DNA of 40,894 bases, from assembly GCA_902793605.1 (NCBI GenBank), contig CADBEB010000024.1, positions 1-40,894 on the forward strand, read 5' to 3'. Positions 9,323-18,267 of this stretch are shown here, in pieces (within the stretch, counting starts at the first letter, position 1; each line of letters opens with the position of its first letter). The DNA is from an uncultured Eubacteriales bacterium (GTDB lineage Bacteria > Bacillota > Clostridia > Christensenellales > Aristaeellaceae). A model generated the notes under the pieces. That model was not told the DNA's origin and did no database searches. It was given only the letters and a program-made list of their open reading frames with translations. A program made the position numbers and the translations under genes.

Positions 9323-12300
9323 TTGAACACCAAGCGCAGATCGTTCACCCGTTTCCTGTCCTGCCTGCTGGCCCTCTGCCTGCTGCTGTCGATCATTCCG
9401 GCAACGGCGGAAAGTCCGGCCACGCCGACGGACCTGGGTCCTGTCACTGAGGAGGTTCAGGAAAGCGGAGAGCCGGAGGTTTCCGGAGAACCGGAAGCAG
9501 CCGGGGAAGACGAAGAGGCTGAAACAACTGGCGATCCCGGGGATCCGGACGGGGCGTCCGGGGAGGAGGGCCTGCCGTCCGCGGAGGAAGCGAAGGAAAC
9601 CGATCCTGTCGAAGCGGATCCCAACGAAACGGATCCAGATGAAGCGGATCCCGCTGAAACCGAGCCGGTTGAAACGGATCCTTTCCTGGCGACCCTGAAG
9701 GCCGGCGCCCGGTTGTACGCGGACAAGGACTGCTATCGGAAACAGCAGGTCCTCGCGGAAGCGGCGGTCGTCCTCGTTGTCAAAACAGAAGAGAATGCTT
9801 CCGAGATCCTTTACGCGTATCTTGATGTGGAAGACCAAGCCGTTCCCGGCAAGGCATATGCGCGTATTGCGGATCTGACGCCCCTGACGGAAGACGAGAC
9901 GGCGGCCTGGCAGGCCGCGGCGCATCCGGAAGCCGTCGAGCGGCGGGGGCTCAGGCTGGAACCGGTCGTCTTCGGCACGGAGGAAGAACCGGAAAAAACA
10001 GAGGAAACGGTCATCGAAGACTCCGAAGAGGGCGAGACCTGTGAAGAACCGGCTGAAGTCCCGGCCGAAGTCCCTGAAGAAGAACCTGGAAAAGATCCTG
10101 AAGAAGACTTGTCGGATAAAGACGAGTCGATGAAGACCGCGGTTTCCGTGGAAGAGATCGGGGAGATCGACTGGGCGACTCCGACGGATCTTTCAGCGCT
10201 GTCCGGAGCGAGCAATACGGATGCCGGTGACCTGGATGGTGCTCCGGTGGTTCCGCAGGGGGATGATCTTCCGGCTGTCCGGGACCAGAATCCATATAAT
10301 ACCTGCTGGGCTTTCGCGGCGATTGGCGCGATGGAGATCTACCTGGTTTCCAAAGGATACGTAGAAGCTTCTCAGATTGATCTGTCAGAGTATTACCTTA
10401 CATATTATACATATCATGTTTTCCCGGATGCCAAACCCGGCGGCGAGGGAGACCTGGTGGAGGATACCGCCGGTAATGACGGGTATCTGAGTATTGGCGG
10501 GACCAATCTCCTGGCCATTCGTGTGCTGGAGAACCTGATCGGTACAGTTGCTGAGGAAACAGTACCGTATGAGTCCGCTCCTGAAATACCTGCAAAATTC
10601 GAACCTGTCGCGGCACAGCTGACAGGTGCTTATCTGGTAAATGTCAGCGAGGAAAAGGAAGATATCGACCGGATCAAAACACTGATCCAGCAGCATGGCG
10701 CGGTAGGTGTCAGTATTTATATGCCTTCTTCCTACAATAAGATTATCAGCGTTGACGGCGGTATGGTTGCTTATGATATTAATAACCATGCGCTTTATGG
10801 GACAACAACAAGAGCCAATCACGACATCCTGCTTGTTGGCTGGGATGATGATTTTAAAAAAGTAAAGTTTTTTGACGGGTTGCAACCGAGCGGCAACGGG
10901 GCCTGGAAAGCACGTAACAGCTGGGGGGCCGGCTGGTCGGGCGGGGATCAGGGTTATTTCTGGATCTCCTATTATGACCAGGCGCTGAAAAGCAATGATG
11001 CCACTGCTTATTCAGCGATCAACAACAACACATCAGATGATGCTGTTCCGGATTTCTGCTACAGCTACAGCAAGATCCCGGATAACGACGATTATGAACG
11101 TTCTTCGGCATGGGTGTTAAAACGGCCGAGTCCTGTTACCATGATACAGTCGTTTACAATGGATGGAAACGAGGATATCCTGTCTGTCGGTGTGGAAACA
11201 GGCACACCCAATGTGACGATCAGGGCAACCGTACAGGTGGAAGGAGACAATGCGGCGTATTCCCGGTCTGTTCATGCGACCTATAAAGGTTTTTACCGGA
11301 TCAAGCTGGATAATCCGGTTCCGGTAGCGTCGAAAAAAACGGTCAGGGTCACAGTCGAATATGAACATGCCTCAACCGGAACCGAGATCATAGTTCCCTA
11401 TGAACCGGGCAGCAAGCGTTATTCCCTTGGAAGTTATAAGTTCACGACTCACAGCGGAAGCGGCGGGTTTACGCTGAACGGTGAGACGATCAGTAATGCT
11501 GACTCCTGTATCAAAGTCTATACCAAAAAGGATACTGCCGCCGGTGTGACAAAGGTGGAACTGAGTTGTGCTTCGCCATCCATTCCAAAGGCGGAGACCA
11601 TCTCCATACCGGACGCCCGCTTAAGAAACAAGTATCAGTTAACTGCGATTGCAACGCCATCATACGGTGTGGATACAACGATTCGCTGGACTTCGACCAA
11701 TCCTGCGGTAGCAATGGTTAGCCAAAACGGACTGGTTACGGTTCGGAAGGTTGGGTCAACCGATATCGTAGCGACCTCGGTTACCGGCGTTAGCGGAATC
11801 TGCAAGTTAACGGTGCCGGAGGTCAGACCGAAGAGCGTCAGGATCGAAAGCTATGGCGGGGCCAGCGAGTATACGATCAACAACGCGAATGCCGGTAATT
11901 TCACAATTGGCGATACCCTGACGATCTGGGCAAAGGAAAGCCCGGAGAACAACACAGAGCCCGATGTCACATGGGATTCAAGCGACAGTTCTGTTCTGCA
12001 GATCATTGATACCGGCTATGAACCGGATCATGAAAACCGCAGATACTGTAAGGTCAAAGTGCTCAAAAACGGCCGTGCCACATTAACGGTTCGCTCGAAA
12101 ACCAATTACAGTGTCCGGACCTCGATCAGCTTGATTATTGATCTTGTCACAGGAGTTTCACTGAACAAGTCAGATTGTGAGCTGACAGAGGGCAGCGGAG
12201 TTCGCCTGGTCGCTTCATTTCAGCCGGAGGAGGTCAGAAGCAGAGGCTTAACCTGGGCCTCTTCCAATACCGGCGTTGCAACCGTCGATTCAAGCGGTTA

Positions 12301-13141
12301 TGTGCGAGCGGTGAAATTCGGCAAGGCAACGATTACCGTAACCACGACAAATGGCGGGAAGACAGCTTCCTGCGCGGTGACGGTTTCGCCGAAAGACCCG
12401 ATCGTGGCCTTTGTGACCCGGATGTACCAGATCTGCCTGAAGCGCCAGCCGGACCAGGGCGGCCTGGACGACTGGGTCGGCAAGCTGAAGAATCACGAGC
12501 GGACCGGCGCGCAGATTGCCCACGGCTTCTATTTCAGTCCTGAGATGATCGGCAGCGGCCTGAGCAACTGGGAGTTTGCCACCCGGGCGTACGAAGGCCT
12601 CCTCGGCCGGCAACCGGATGCCGGCGGCCTGGCCGACTGGACGGGCCGACTGGACGGCGGGGCAAGCCGGGAGTCCATCATCGCGGGCTTCACAAACTCC
12701 GTGGAGTTTGGCGCCTTGTGTGAGTATTACGGCATTGTCCGCGGGGAATTCCCCGGCGGCGGCGGTGGAAGCTCCGTTCCGGCGGGCGCCGGGGTGACCG
12801 GTCTGGTGACCCGCTTCTATACCACGATGCTCGGCCGCGCGGCCGATCCGATCGGTATGAACGGCTGGACCAATGAGATCATGGCCACTCCCACTCAGCA
12901 GAAGGTCCTGTGGGTAGCCCTGACCGGGTTCATGCATTCGGATGAGTTCCTGGCCAAGGGCCTGAGCAACGAGGAATTCGTGAAGGTCCTGTACCGGACC
13001 TTCCTGGACCGCGAGTGTGATCCCATAGGCCTTGCCGGCTGGGTCGCAGACCTCCAGGCCGGCAAGAGCCGGGATTCGATCGCCTCCGGCTTCGCCTATT
13101 CGCAGGAGTTCGCCGGTATCATGGCATCGTACGGATTCTGA
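9323..13141 (+). CDS. Exported C1 (papain-like) peptidase with Big_2 and DUF4214 domains
   Basis: A 1272-residue exported protein starting at TTG 9323 after AGGAGG. It has a signal peptide (to ~AESPA), then PATPTDL and a long Glu/Asp/Pro-rich region with repeated ETDP/EADP units. An SH3-like segment (~115-190) and a second acidic linker with WATPTDL follow. The peptidase domain spans ~310-560 with Gln322, Cys328 (NTCWAFA), His500 (NHDILLVGWDD) and Asn532 (RNSWGAGW), the full C1A catalytic set. A lectin-like domain often seen after such peptidases follows (~570-730), then Ig-like Big_2 domains (WTSTNPAVA, WASSNTGVATV) and two DUF4214 pairs at the C-terminus. The substrate is unknown. It follows the PEP mutase gene by 12 bases, so it is very likely co-transcribed. 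Confidence 0.93.
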   Translation: MNTKRRSFTRFLSCLLALCLLLSIIPATAESPATPTDLGPVTEEVQESGEPEVSGEPEAAGEDEEAETTGDPGDPDGASGEEGLPSAEEAKETDPVEADPNETDPDEADPAETEPVETDPFLATLKAGARLYADKDCYRKQQVLAEAAVVLVVKTEENASEILYAYLDVEDQAVPGKAYARIADLTPLTEDETAAWQAAAHPEAVERRGLRLEPVVFGTEEEPEKTEETVIEDSEEGETCEEPAEVPAEVPEEEPGKDPEEDLSDKDESMKTAVSVEEIGEIDWATPTDLSALSGASNTDAGDLDGAPVVPQGDDLPAVRDQNPYNTCWAFAAIGAMEIYLVSKGYVEASQIDLSEYYLTYYTYHVFPDAKPGGEGDLVEDTAGNDGYLSIGGTNLLAIRVLENLIGTVAEETVPYESAPEIPAKFEPVAAQLTGAYLVNVSEEKEDIDRIKTLIQQHGAVGVSIYMPSSYNKIISVDGGMVAYDINNHALYGTTTRANHDILLVGWDDDFKKVKFFDGLQPSGNGAWKARNSWGAGWSGGDQGYFWISYYDQALKSNDATAYSAINNNTSDDAVPDFCYSYSKIPDNDDYERSSAWVLKRPSPVTMIQSFTMDGNEDILSVGVETGTPNVTIRATVQVEGDNAAYSRSVHATYKGFYRIKLDNPVPVASKKTVRVTVEYEHASTGTEIIVPYEPGSKRYSLGSYKFTTHSGSGGFTLNGETISNADSCIKVYTKKDTAAGVTKVELSCASPSIPKAETISIPDARLRNKYQLTAIATPSYGVDTTIRWTSTNPAVAMVSQNGLVTVRKVGSTDIVATSVTGVSGICKLTVPEVRPKSVRIESYGGASEYTINNANAGNFTIGDTLTIWAKESPENNTEPDVTWDSSDSSVLQIIDTGYEPDHENRRYCKVKVLKNGRATLTVRSKTNYSVRTSISLIIDLVTGVSLNKSDCELTEGSGVRLVASFQPEEVRSRGLTWASSNTGVATVDSSGYVRAVKFGKATITVTTTNGGKTASCAVTVSPKDPIVAFVTRMYQICLKRQPDQGGLDDWVGKLKNHERTGAQIAHGFYFSPEMIGSGLSNWEFATRAYEGLLGRQPDAGGLADWTGRLDGGASRESIIAGFTNSVEFGALCEYYGIVRGEFPGGGGGSSVPAGAGVTGLVTRFYTTMLGRAADPIGMNGWTNEIMATPTQQKVLWVALTGFMHSDEFLAKGLSNEEFVKVLYRTFLDRECDPIGLAGWVADLQAGKSRDSIASGFAYSQEFAGIMASYGF

Positions 13142-13175
13142 TTGGATCATCAACCCTGAAAAGCAGGAGGCGTGA

Positions 13176-14546
13176 ATGGAGACACATGGTGTGGATTCCC
13201 GGAAAGCCGGCAGATCACTGCTGTGGATCTACGGCGCCGCCCTGCTTTACTTTGTGCTGAAGCAGTGCTGCTGTCTCGCCTTTCTCCGGGGCTTTGCGGA
13301 TGAGGGAAGCCATCTGTCCTATGTGATCAACATGGCGCGGTTTCCGTCGCTCCTGCCGGATTTCCGGTCCCTGACATTCTATAATCCGGGCGGGGTGCAG
13401 GACGGGCTGTCGCTTTACACGGTCTACGAGGGAACGATCAGCAATATGACGCATCCCCCGCTGTACTACCTGCTCATGGCCTTTCTCGGCGGGGTCCGGA
13501 TCCTGCCGGACGGGAATGCCCTGCTGGACCTGAACCGCCTGCGGGTGCTGAACATGGCGCTGTCCGCGTCCGCGGTCCTGCTGGCATATTACCTGGGCTA
13601 TACCCGGATCAAAAGCCGTTCCCCCCTCACGCATGCGCTGTATGCCTTTGCCATTGCGACCCTCCCGATGCTCGCCTATCTGGGTTCGAGCGTCAACAAC
13701 GACAACCTCGCCTTCCTGGCCCTGGTGATCTTCTTCGCCGGGCTTTTGCGCTACGAAGAGGACAGGCTCGACTGGAGGACCTATACTCTGATCGGGCTGG
13801 GGTTCCTCGTCGGAGGGATGACGAAGCTGACCACGGCGCTGATGTGCCTGCTGATGCTCGGGACGGTCCTGGTGCTGGATATCATCCGGACGAAATCCTT
13901 ACGGCTGGTGATGAACAGGGCGTTCCTGATCGTCCTGCCCTGCATCCTGCTGTTCCTGGCCTATGAGATCTGGGTGCGGAGGACCTACGGATCCTGGCAG
14001 CCGTCGCTGTACAACCTGGATCCGGAGTACTTCTACAAAACGGAGTTCTATACCCCGCCGGAGAAGCGCCTGCCGCTGACGCTCGGAATGTATGTGCGGC
14101 GCTTCACGGAGGGCATGGGGCATACCTGGTCCAGCTTCTACGGGGAGTCGCCCACCCTGAACGGGCAGATGCACAACGGCGTCTTCGGGATCGTGTACTG
14201 GATCCCGGTGCTGCTGACGGTGTTCGCCGCGATCTGCGGACTGGTCCGGAAGAACCGGGACCGGCTGGCGCTGCCGGTGACGGTCGGCTTCCTCGGGGCG
14301 ATGGCGTACCACTTTTATTCGAACTGGAGCGGCTATCCGGTGTCCGGGTACCTCGGCGCCTGCCAGGCCAGGTATTACCTGGCGATGATCGTGCCGCTGG
14401 CGTACATCATGTGTACGAGGATTCCGCCGCTGTTTGAGCGGCGGAAGACGATCGCAAGGGTGCTCGCGGTGCTGCTGCTCGCGGCATGGATCGCGGGCGA
14501 CGGCCTGAAACTGCTGATCTACGTAGCGATCCCCGGATTCGCGTAA
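13176..14546 (+). CDS. Polytopic GT-C-like membrane glycosyltransferase or Wzy candidate
   Basis: A 456-residue integral membrane protein with roughly ten hydrophobic segments and AGGAGG before the ATG. An acidic first loop (FADEGSHLSYV) followed by THPPLYYLL and NNDNLAF is typical of DUF2142/PMT-2-type GT-C proteins, which transfer sugars from polyprenyl-phosphate donors on the outer face of the membrane. It lies just ahead of a DPM-type glycosyltransferase that could make such a donor. No other polytopic polymerase candidate is seen, so a Wzy-like role is possible. The exact reaction cannot be told from sequence. Confidence 0.75.
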   Translation: METHGVDSRKAGRSLLWIYGAALLYFVLKQCCCLAFLRGFADEGSHLSYVINMARFPSLLPDFRSLTFYNPGGVQDGLSLYTVYEGTISNMTHPPLYYLLMAFLGGVRILPDGNALLDLNRLRVLNMALSASAVLLAYYLGYTRIKSRSPLTHALYAFAIATLPMLAYLGSSVNNDNLAFLALVIFFAGLLRYEEDRLDWRTYTLIGLGFLVGGMTKLTTALMCLLMLGTVLVLDIIRTKSLRLVMNRAFLIVLPCILLFLAYEIWVRRTYGSWQPSLYNLDPEYFYKTEFYTPPEKRLPLTLGMYVRRFTEGMGHTWSSFYGESPTLNGQMHNGVFGIVYWIPVLLTVFAAICGLVRKNRDRLALPVTVGFLGAMAYHFYSNWSGYPVSGYLGACQARYYLAMIVPLAYIMCTRIPPLFERRKTIARVLAVLLLAAWIAGDGLKLLIYVAIPGFA

Positions 14547-14817
14547 CCACCCCGGTGTCATTTCGAGCGGAACGGAACCCTCGTGTCATTTCGACCAAGG
14601 CCGAAGGCCGCGCGGAGAAATCTCCCCCGTTGCAACCTGTTCCGAAGGAGATCCCTCCATTTCGGTCGGGATGACATTCTGAAGTTGCAGTCTGTTCCGA
14701 AGGAGATCCCTCCATTTCGGTCGGGATGACATTCTGAAGTTGCAGTCTGTTCCGAAGGAGATCCCTCCGCTTCGGTCGGGATGACATTCTTGAATTATGA
14801 ATGAACAAGGAGCCCCC
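14547..14817. repeat. Intergenic block of GGGATGAC-type elements with 55-bp tandem units
   Basis: This 271-base gap is almost all repeat. Two GTGTCATTTCGA-type copies (about 14558-14625) are followed by three tandem units of 55 bases ending at 14680, 14735 and 14790, each ending TCGGGATGACATTCT. The last two units start at 14681 and 14736 and differ mainly by AT versus GC before TTCGG. The element belongs to the family at 4763-4913. It lies between two co-directional genes, so it could affect read-through or mRNA stability. Confidence 0.85.
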
Positions 14818-15867
14818 ATGAAACTGATCATCCAGATTCCCTGCTACAACGAGGCGGAGACCCTCGAGTTGGCGCTGAACGATCTGCCGAAGCACATCGA
14901 CGGGATCGATACCATCGAGTACCTGATCATCAACGACGGCTCGAATGACGACACGGTCGAGGTCGCCCGGCGCTGGGGCGTTCACTATGTCGTGCATTTC
15001 GGGAAGAACCGGGGCCTCGCCAAGGGCTTCATGGCTGGCCTTGACGCCTGCCTGCGCAACGGCGCGGACATCATCGTGAACACCGACGCGGACAACCAGT
15101 ACTGCGGTGCGGATATCGAGACCATCGTCCGCCCGATCCTCGAGGGGAAGAGTGATATCGTCATCGGTTCCCGGCCGATCGACCAGACGGAGCATTTCTC
15201 GCCGCTGAAGAAAAAGCTGCAGCACCTGGGGTCCTGGGTGGTGCGGCGGGCTTCCCGCTCGGAGATCCCGGACGCGCCCAGCGGCTTCCGGGCCTTCAGC
15301 CGGGAGGCGGCCATGCGCCTGAACGTGACCAATGAGTATACCTATACCCTGGAGACGATCGTGCAGGCCGGGCGGGAGCGGATCCCCATGGAGGCGAAGG
15401 ACATCCGGACGAACGCGGAACTGCGGCCTTCCCGCCTGTTCCACTCGATGTTCGGGTATGTCAAGAAGTCGATCCTGACCATCCTGCGGACCTATGTGAT
15501 GTACAAACCCCTGACATTCTTCATGATCCTCGGGGCGATCCCCTTCACCATCGGCCTGATCCTCGGGATCCGGTTCCTCATCGCCTATTTCACGGATCAT
15601 TCCTCCGGCCATATCCAGTCCCTGATCCTGGCTTCCACCCTGCTGATGATGGGCTTTATGACCTGGGTTGTGGGCATCCTGTCGGATACGATCGCCTCGG
15701 AGCGGAAGATCCTCGAGGATACGCAGTACCATGCCCGCCGGGCGGACTATGAGGTCGAGGCGCTGAAGAAGCAGCTGGAAGAGAAAGGGATTAATAAGGA
15801 AGAGAAGAAGGCGAAGCCTGTGGAACCCATTCGGATAAAGTCGGATACGGGAGCGGGAAAAGCATGA
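14818..15867 (+). CDS. DPM1/GtrB-type family 2 glycosyltransferase
   Basis: A 349-residue enzyme that probably moves a sugar from a nucleotide donor to polyprenyl phosphate on the cytoplasmic face. I prefer ATG 14818 over the in-frame ATG at 14797 because AAGGAG sits six bases before it and the GT2 fold begins at once (MKLIIQIPCYNEAETLE). The DXD-like TDADNQY is near residue 85. Two C-terminal transmembrane helices (FFMILGAIPFTIGLILGI and a second near 265-290) match the GtrB/DPM layout. A charged coiled-coil tail ends the protein. The stop overlaps the next start (ATGA). Confidence 0.9.
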   Translation: MKLIIQIPCYNEAETLELALNDLPKHIDGIDTIEYLIINDGSNDDTVEVARRWGVHYVVHFGKNRGLAKGFMAGLDACLRNGADIIVNTDADNQYCGADIETIVRPILEGKSDIVIGSRPIDQTEHFSPLKKKLQHLGSWVVRRASRSEIPDAPSGFRAFSREAAMRLNVTNEYTYTLETIVQAGRERIPMEAKDIRTNAELRPSRLFHSMFGYVKKSILTILRTYVMYKPLTFFMILGAIPFTIGLILGIRFLIAYFTDHSSGHIQSLILASTLLMMGFMTWVVGILSDTIASERKILEDTQYHARRADYEVEALKKQLEEKGINKEEKKAKPVEPIRIKSDTGAGKA

Positions 15868-17009
15868 AGATCGTGATGCTCGGGCCCGTCTATCCGTACA
15901 AGAGCGGGATCGCCCAGTATACCGGCGCCATGTGCACGGCGCTGAGCAAAGAGCACGGGGTGCAGGCGGTTTCCTTCTCCATGCAGTATCCGAAGCTGCT
16001 GTTCAGGCACAGCCAGAAGGACGAGGGGAACACGACCTTCCGGTACGAGCCGGTCACCTATCCGCTGAACACGGTGGATCCCCTGTCCTGGCGGAAAACC
16101 GCGAAGCAGATCATGAGGGAGGACCCGGATCTGCTGATCGTCCAGTGGTGGCATCCGTGGTTCGCGCCCTGTTACGCGGAGATTCTGCGCATCATCCGAA
16201 AGAAAGCCAGACGGACGAAGGTCTTTTTCGTCTGCCATAATGTGCTGCCGCACGAGGGGTTCCCGATGAAGGACCGGCTGACGCGGAAGGTCCTGGGCAG
16301 GGGGGACGCGTTCATCGTGCACTCGAAGCAGGACGCGGAGGATCTTCGGCAGCTGGTCCGGGATCCTGTCTTCATCCACGGCGTGCACCCGACCTACAAT
16401 CAGTTCCGGAAGAAGTTCATCACGCGGGAGGAGGCCCGGGCGGCGCTGAAGGTGCCGGAGGAGCAGGAGATGCTGCTGTTCTTCGGGTATATCCGGGAGT
16501 ACAAGGGCCTCAGGCACCTGATCCGTGCTCTGCCGGCGATCCGGGCGGCGCGGCCGCAGGCGCACCTCTTTGTCGTGGGTGATTTCTGGGAGAACAATAA
16601 GGAAGAGTATGAACAGCTGATCCGGGAGACCGGGGTGGCGGGGGATATCACGCTGGTGGACGGCTACCTGCCGGACGACGAGGTGGAGCCGTACTTTGCG
16701 GCGGCGGACCTGTGCGTTCTGCCGTATGAGAGTGCGACCCAGTCCGGGGTGATCCAGATCGCCTACTCCTTCGGCCTGCCGGTGATCGCGACGGACGTCG
16801 GCGGTCTGCCGGAGGTGGTGCTGGACGGGCGGACCGGGTTTGTCGTTCCGCCGAAGGACGCGGAGGCGTTGGCGAAGGCGGTCGTGAGGTTCTTTGAGGA
16901 GGACCGTGCCGCGGACTTCAAGGAGCATATCAAAGAAGAGGATTCCCGCTACTCCTGGGACCGGATGGTGGAGCATGTGGATACATTATACCGGGAGGTA
17001 ACGAAATGA
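15864..17009 (+). CDS. Family 4 glycosyltransferase
   Basis: A 381-residue GT-B glycosyltransferase. The N-terminal half opens with KIVMLGPVYPYKSGIAQYT, usual for GT4. The C-terminal donor domain shows FGYIREYKGL and the long motif with E-type contacts around PYESATQSGVIQIAYSFG, then PVIATDVGGLPE. It would add a sugar to the lipid-linked repeat unit in the cytoplasm. Four-base overlaps with both neighbours (ATGA at each end) show tight translational coupling in a three-glycosyltransferase block. Confidence 0.92.
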   Translation: MKIVMLGPVYPYKSGIAQYTGAMCTALSKEHGVQAVSFSMQYPKLLFRHSQKDEGNTTFRYEPVTYPLNTVDPLSWRKTAKQIMREDPDLLIVQWWHPWFAPCYAEILRIIRKKARRTKVFFVCHNVLPHEGFPMKDRLTRKVLGRGDAFIVHSKQDAEDLRQLVRDPVFIHGVHPTYNQFRKKFITREEARAALKVPEEQEMLLFFGYIREYKGLRHLIRALPAIRAARPQAHLFVVGDFWENNKEEYEQLIRETGVAGDITLVDGYLPDDEVEPYFAAADLCVLPYESATQSGVIQIAYSFGLPVIATDVGGLPEVVLDGRTGFVVPPKDAEALAKAVVRFFEEDRAADFKEHIKEEDSRYSWDRMVEHVDTLYREVTK

Positions 17010-18214
17010 CATCGAAGAAAGCTCCCTCCGGTGTCATCCCGACCGGAGCGAAGCGGAGTGGAGAGATCTCCTCCCCGGACACTGTTGTCCCTCTCATCAC
17101 ATTCATTATCCCGGTTTACAAGGCTTTACCCTGGCTGGAACGGTCTTTGTCTTCGATCCTGAACGCGGAAAAAAAGGCGCCGCTGCCGATCGAGATCCTG
17201 ATCTGCGACGATGCCTCCCCCGACGATACCGGCAGGCTGGTGGACCGGCTGGCTGAAAGCGATCCCCGCATCATTCCCCTCCATAATGAAAAGAACGGCA
17301 GCGTCTGCTATTCCCGCAACCGCTGCCTGGATCTGGCGAAGGGCAAGTGGATCTGCTTTGTCGATCAGGACGACGTCCTGGATGAGAACGCCTTTGAGGT
17401 CTTCGCGAAGACCCTCGACGAGGAAAGCCAGATCATCTATTACGGTTTCGAGGATTTCTATGAGGAGACGCCGTCTGTGTCATCCCGAGCGCAGTCGAGG
17501 GATCTCCCCGCCGCAGCGCCAACAATTCCCATGGGCGACGGCAACCCCGGAACCTCCCGCGTCTTTACCGGGGAGGAGATCAAAAAGCTCCAGTGGGACT
17601 GCCTCTGCCGGTATAAGGATTCGAAGCCGCTCATCTCCTACCGGCTCCTGCCGGTGCCGTGGGGGAAGCTTTACCGGCGGGATTTCCTGAATGAGTACGG
17701 CGTCCGGTTCCGGGAGGGCCTGCACCGGGAGGAGGACATCGGGTTCAACCTGACGGCCCTTGCCCACTGCACCCGTGTGAAGTCCTGCCCGTATCCGCTG
17801 TATCATTACCGGCGGTCGCTGGACACCCAGAGCCATACGTACCGGCCGGAGATCCGGCGGGAGACGGATGAGACGCTGGCCTGGTACCGGGAGATCATCG
17901 CGGAGCATTACCCGGACGACCCACGGATGGAGGAACTGTACCGGTTCCGGGAACTCTGGGGCACGCTGTACAATGTGGCCCTGGGCTGCGGCCATGCGGA
18001 CAACCCGAAGCCGTACAGGGAAAGGAAGCAGGATTTCAGGGCTCTCTTTGAGTCCGGGACGCTCGATGCGAAGAAGGCTCTTGACCCGAAGATGATCCGG
18101 CGGCTGGATCCGTTGCATCGGATTCTCGCGACCCTGACCCGGAGGAAAATGTTCGGCGCTATCTGGCTTCTCGGCAAACTCGAACCCCTGACCTACAAAC
18201 TCAGGATCCGCTGA
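17006..18214 (+). CDS. Family 2 glycosyltransferase with two translated repeat elements
   Basis: A 402-residue GT-A enzyme with TFIIPVYKALPWLERSL near residue 32, ICDDASPDDT, and the DXD region CFVDQDDVLDENAF. The first ~30 residues (SGVIPTGAKRSGEIS and onward) do not belong to the fold: they are translated from a dispersed GTGTCATCCC-type element at 17031-17072. A second element at 17477-17507 is translated inside the domain (around SVSSRAQSRDLP, residue ~160). Both leave the frame open. The start overlaps the upstream stop by ATGA. Whether the enzyme tolerates the extra loop is unknown, but the rest of the domain looks intact. Confidence 0.88.
   Translation: MTSKKAPSGVIPTGAKRSGEISSPDTVVPLITFIIPVYKALPWLERSLSSILNAEKKAPLPIEILICDDASPDDTGRLVDRLAESDPRIIPLHNEKNGSVCYSRNRCLDLAKGKWICFVDQDDVLDENAFEVFAKTLDEESQIIYYGFEDFYEETPSVSSRAQSRDLPAAAPTIPMGDGNPGTSRVFTGEEIKKLQWDCLCRYKDSKPLISYRLLPVPWGKLYRRDFLNEYGVRFREGLHREEDIGFNLTALAHCTRVKSCPYPLYHYRRSLDTQSHTYRPEIRRETDETLAWYREIIAEHYPDDPRMEELYRFRELWGTLYNVALGCGHADNPKPYRERKQDFRALFESGTLDAKKALDPKMIRRLDPLHRILATLTRRKMFGAIWLLGKLEPLTYKLRIR
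17031..17072. repeat. GTGTCATCCC-type repeat translated at the N-terminus of the GT2
   Basis: An element beginning GTGTCATCCCGACC and ending GAGAGATCTCC, of the same family as those at 4763-4913 and 14547-14790. It is read as the N-terminal extension of the glycosyltransferase. Confidence 0.75.
17477..17507. repeat. GTGTCATCCC-type repeat translated inside the GT2
   Basis: GTGTCATCCCGAGCG followed by AGTCGAGGGATCTCC, a canonical copy of the family lying inside the glycosyltransferase reading frame without disrupting it. Confidence 0.8.
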
Positions 18215-18218
18215 AAAT

Positions 18219-18247
18219 GGAACAAAAGGGACGGTTCTTTTTGTTCC
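18219..18247. repeat. 29-bp REP palindrome, copy 1
   Basis: GGAACAAAA left arm, GGGACGGTT centre, TTTTTGTTCC right arm. It fills the gap between the GT2 and the flippase. Confidence 0.85.
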
Positions 18248-18267
18248 ATTTCTGAGAAAGGCTGAAA

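Noticed and set aside
7289..9925. 878-codon minus-strand ORF
   Set aside because: It is opposite the PEP mutase fusion and peptidase genes, with Arg/Gly/Asp-rich composition typical of antisense GC-rich frames.
14626..14790. CRISPR-like array in the intergenic gap
   Set aside because: The units are tandem with no unique spacers and belong to a dispersed repeat family found elsewhere in the window.
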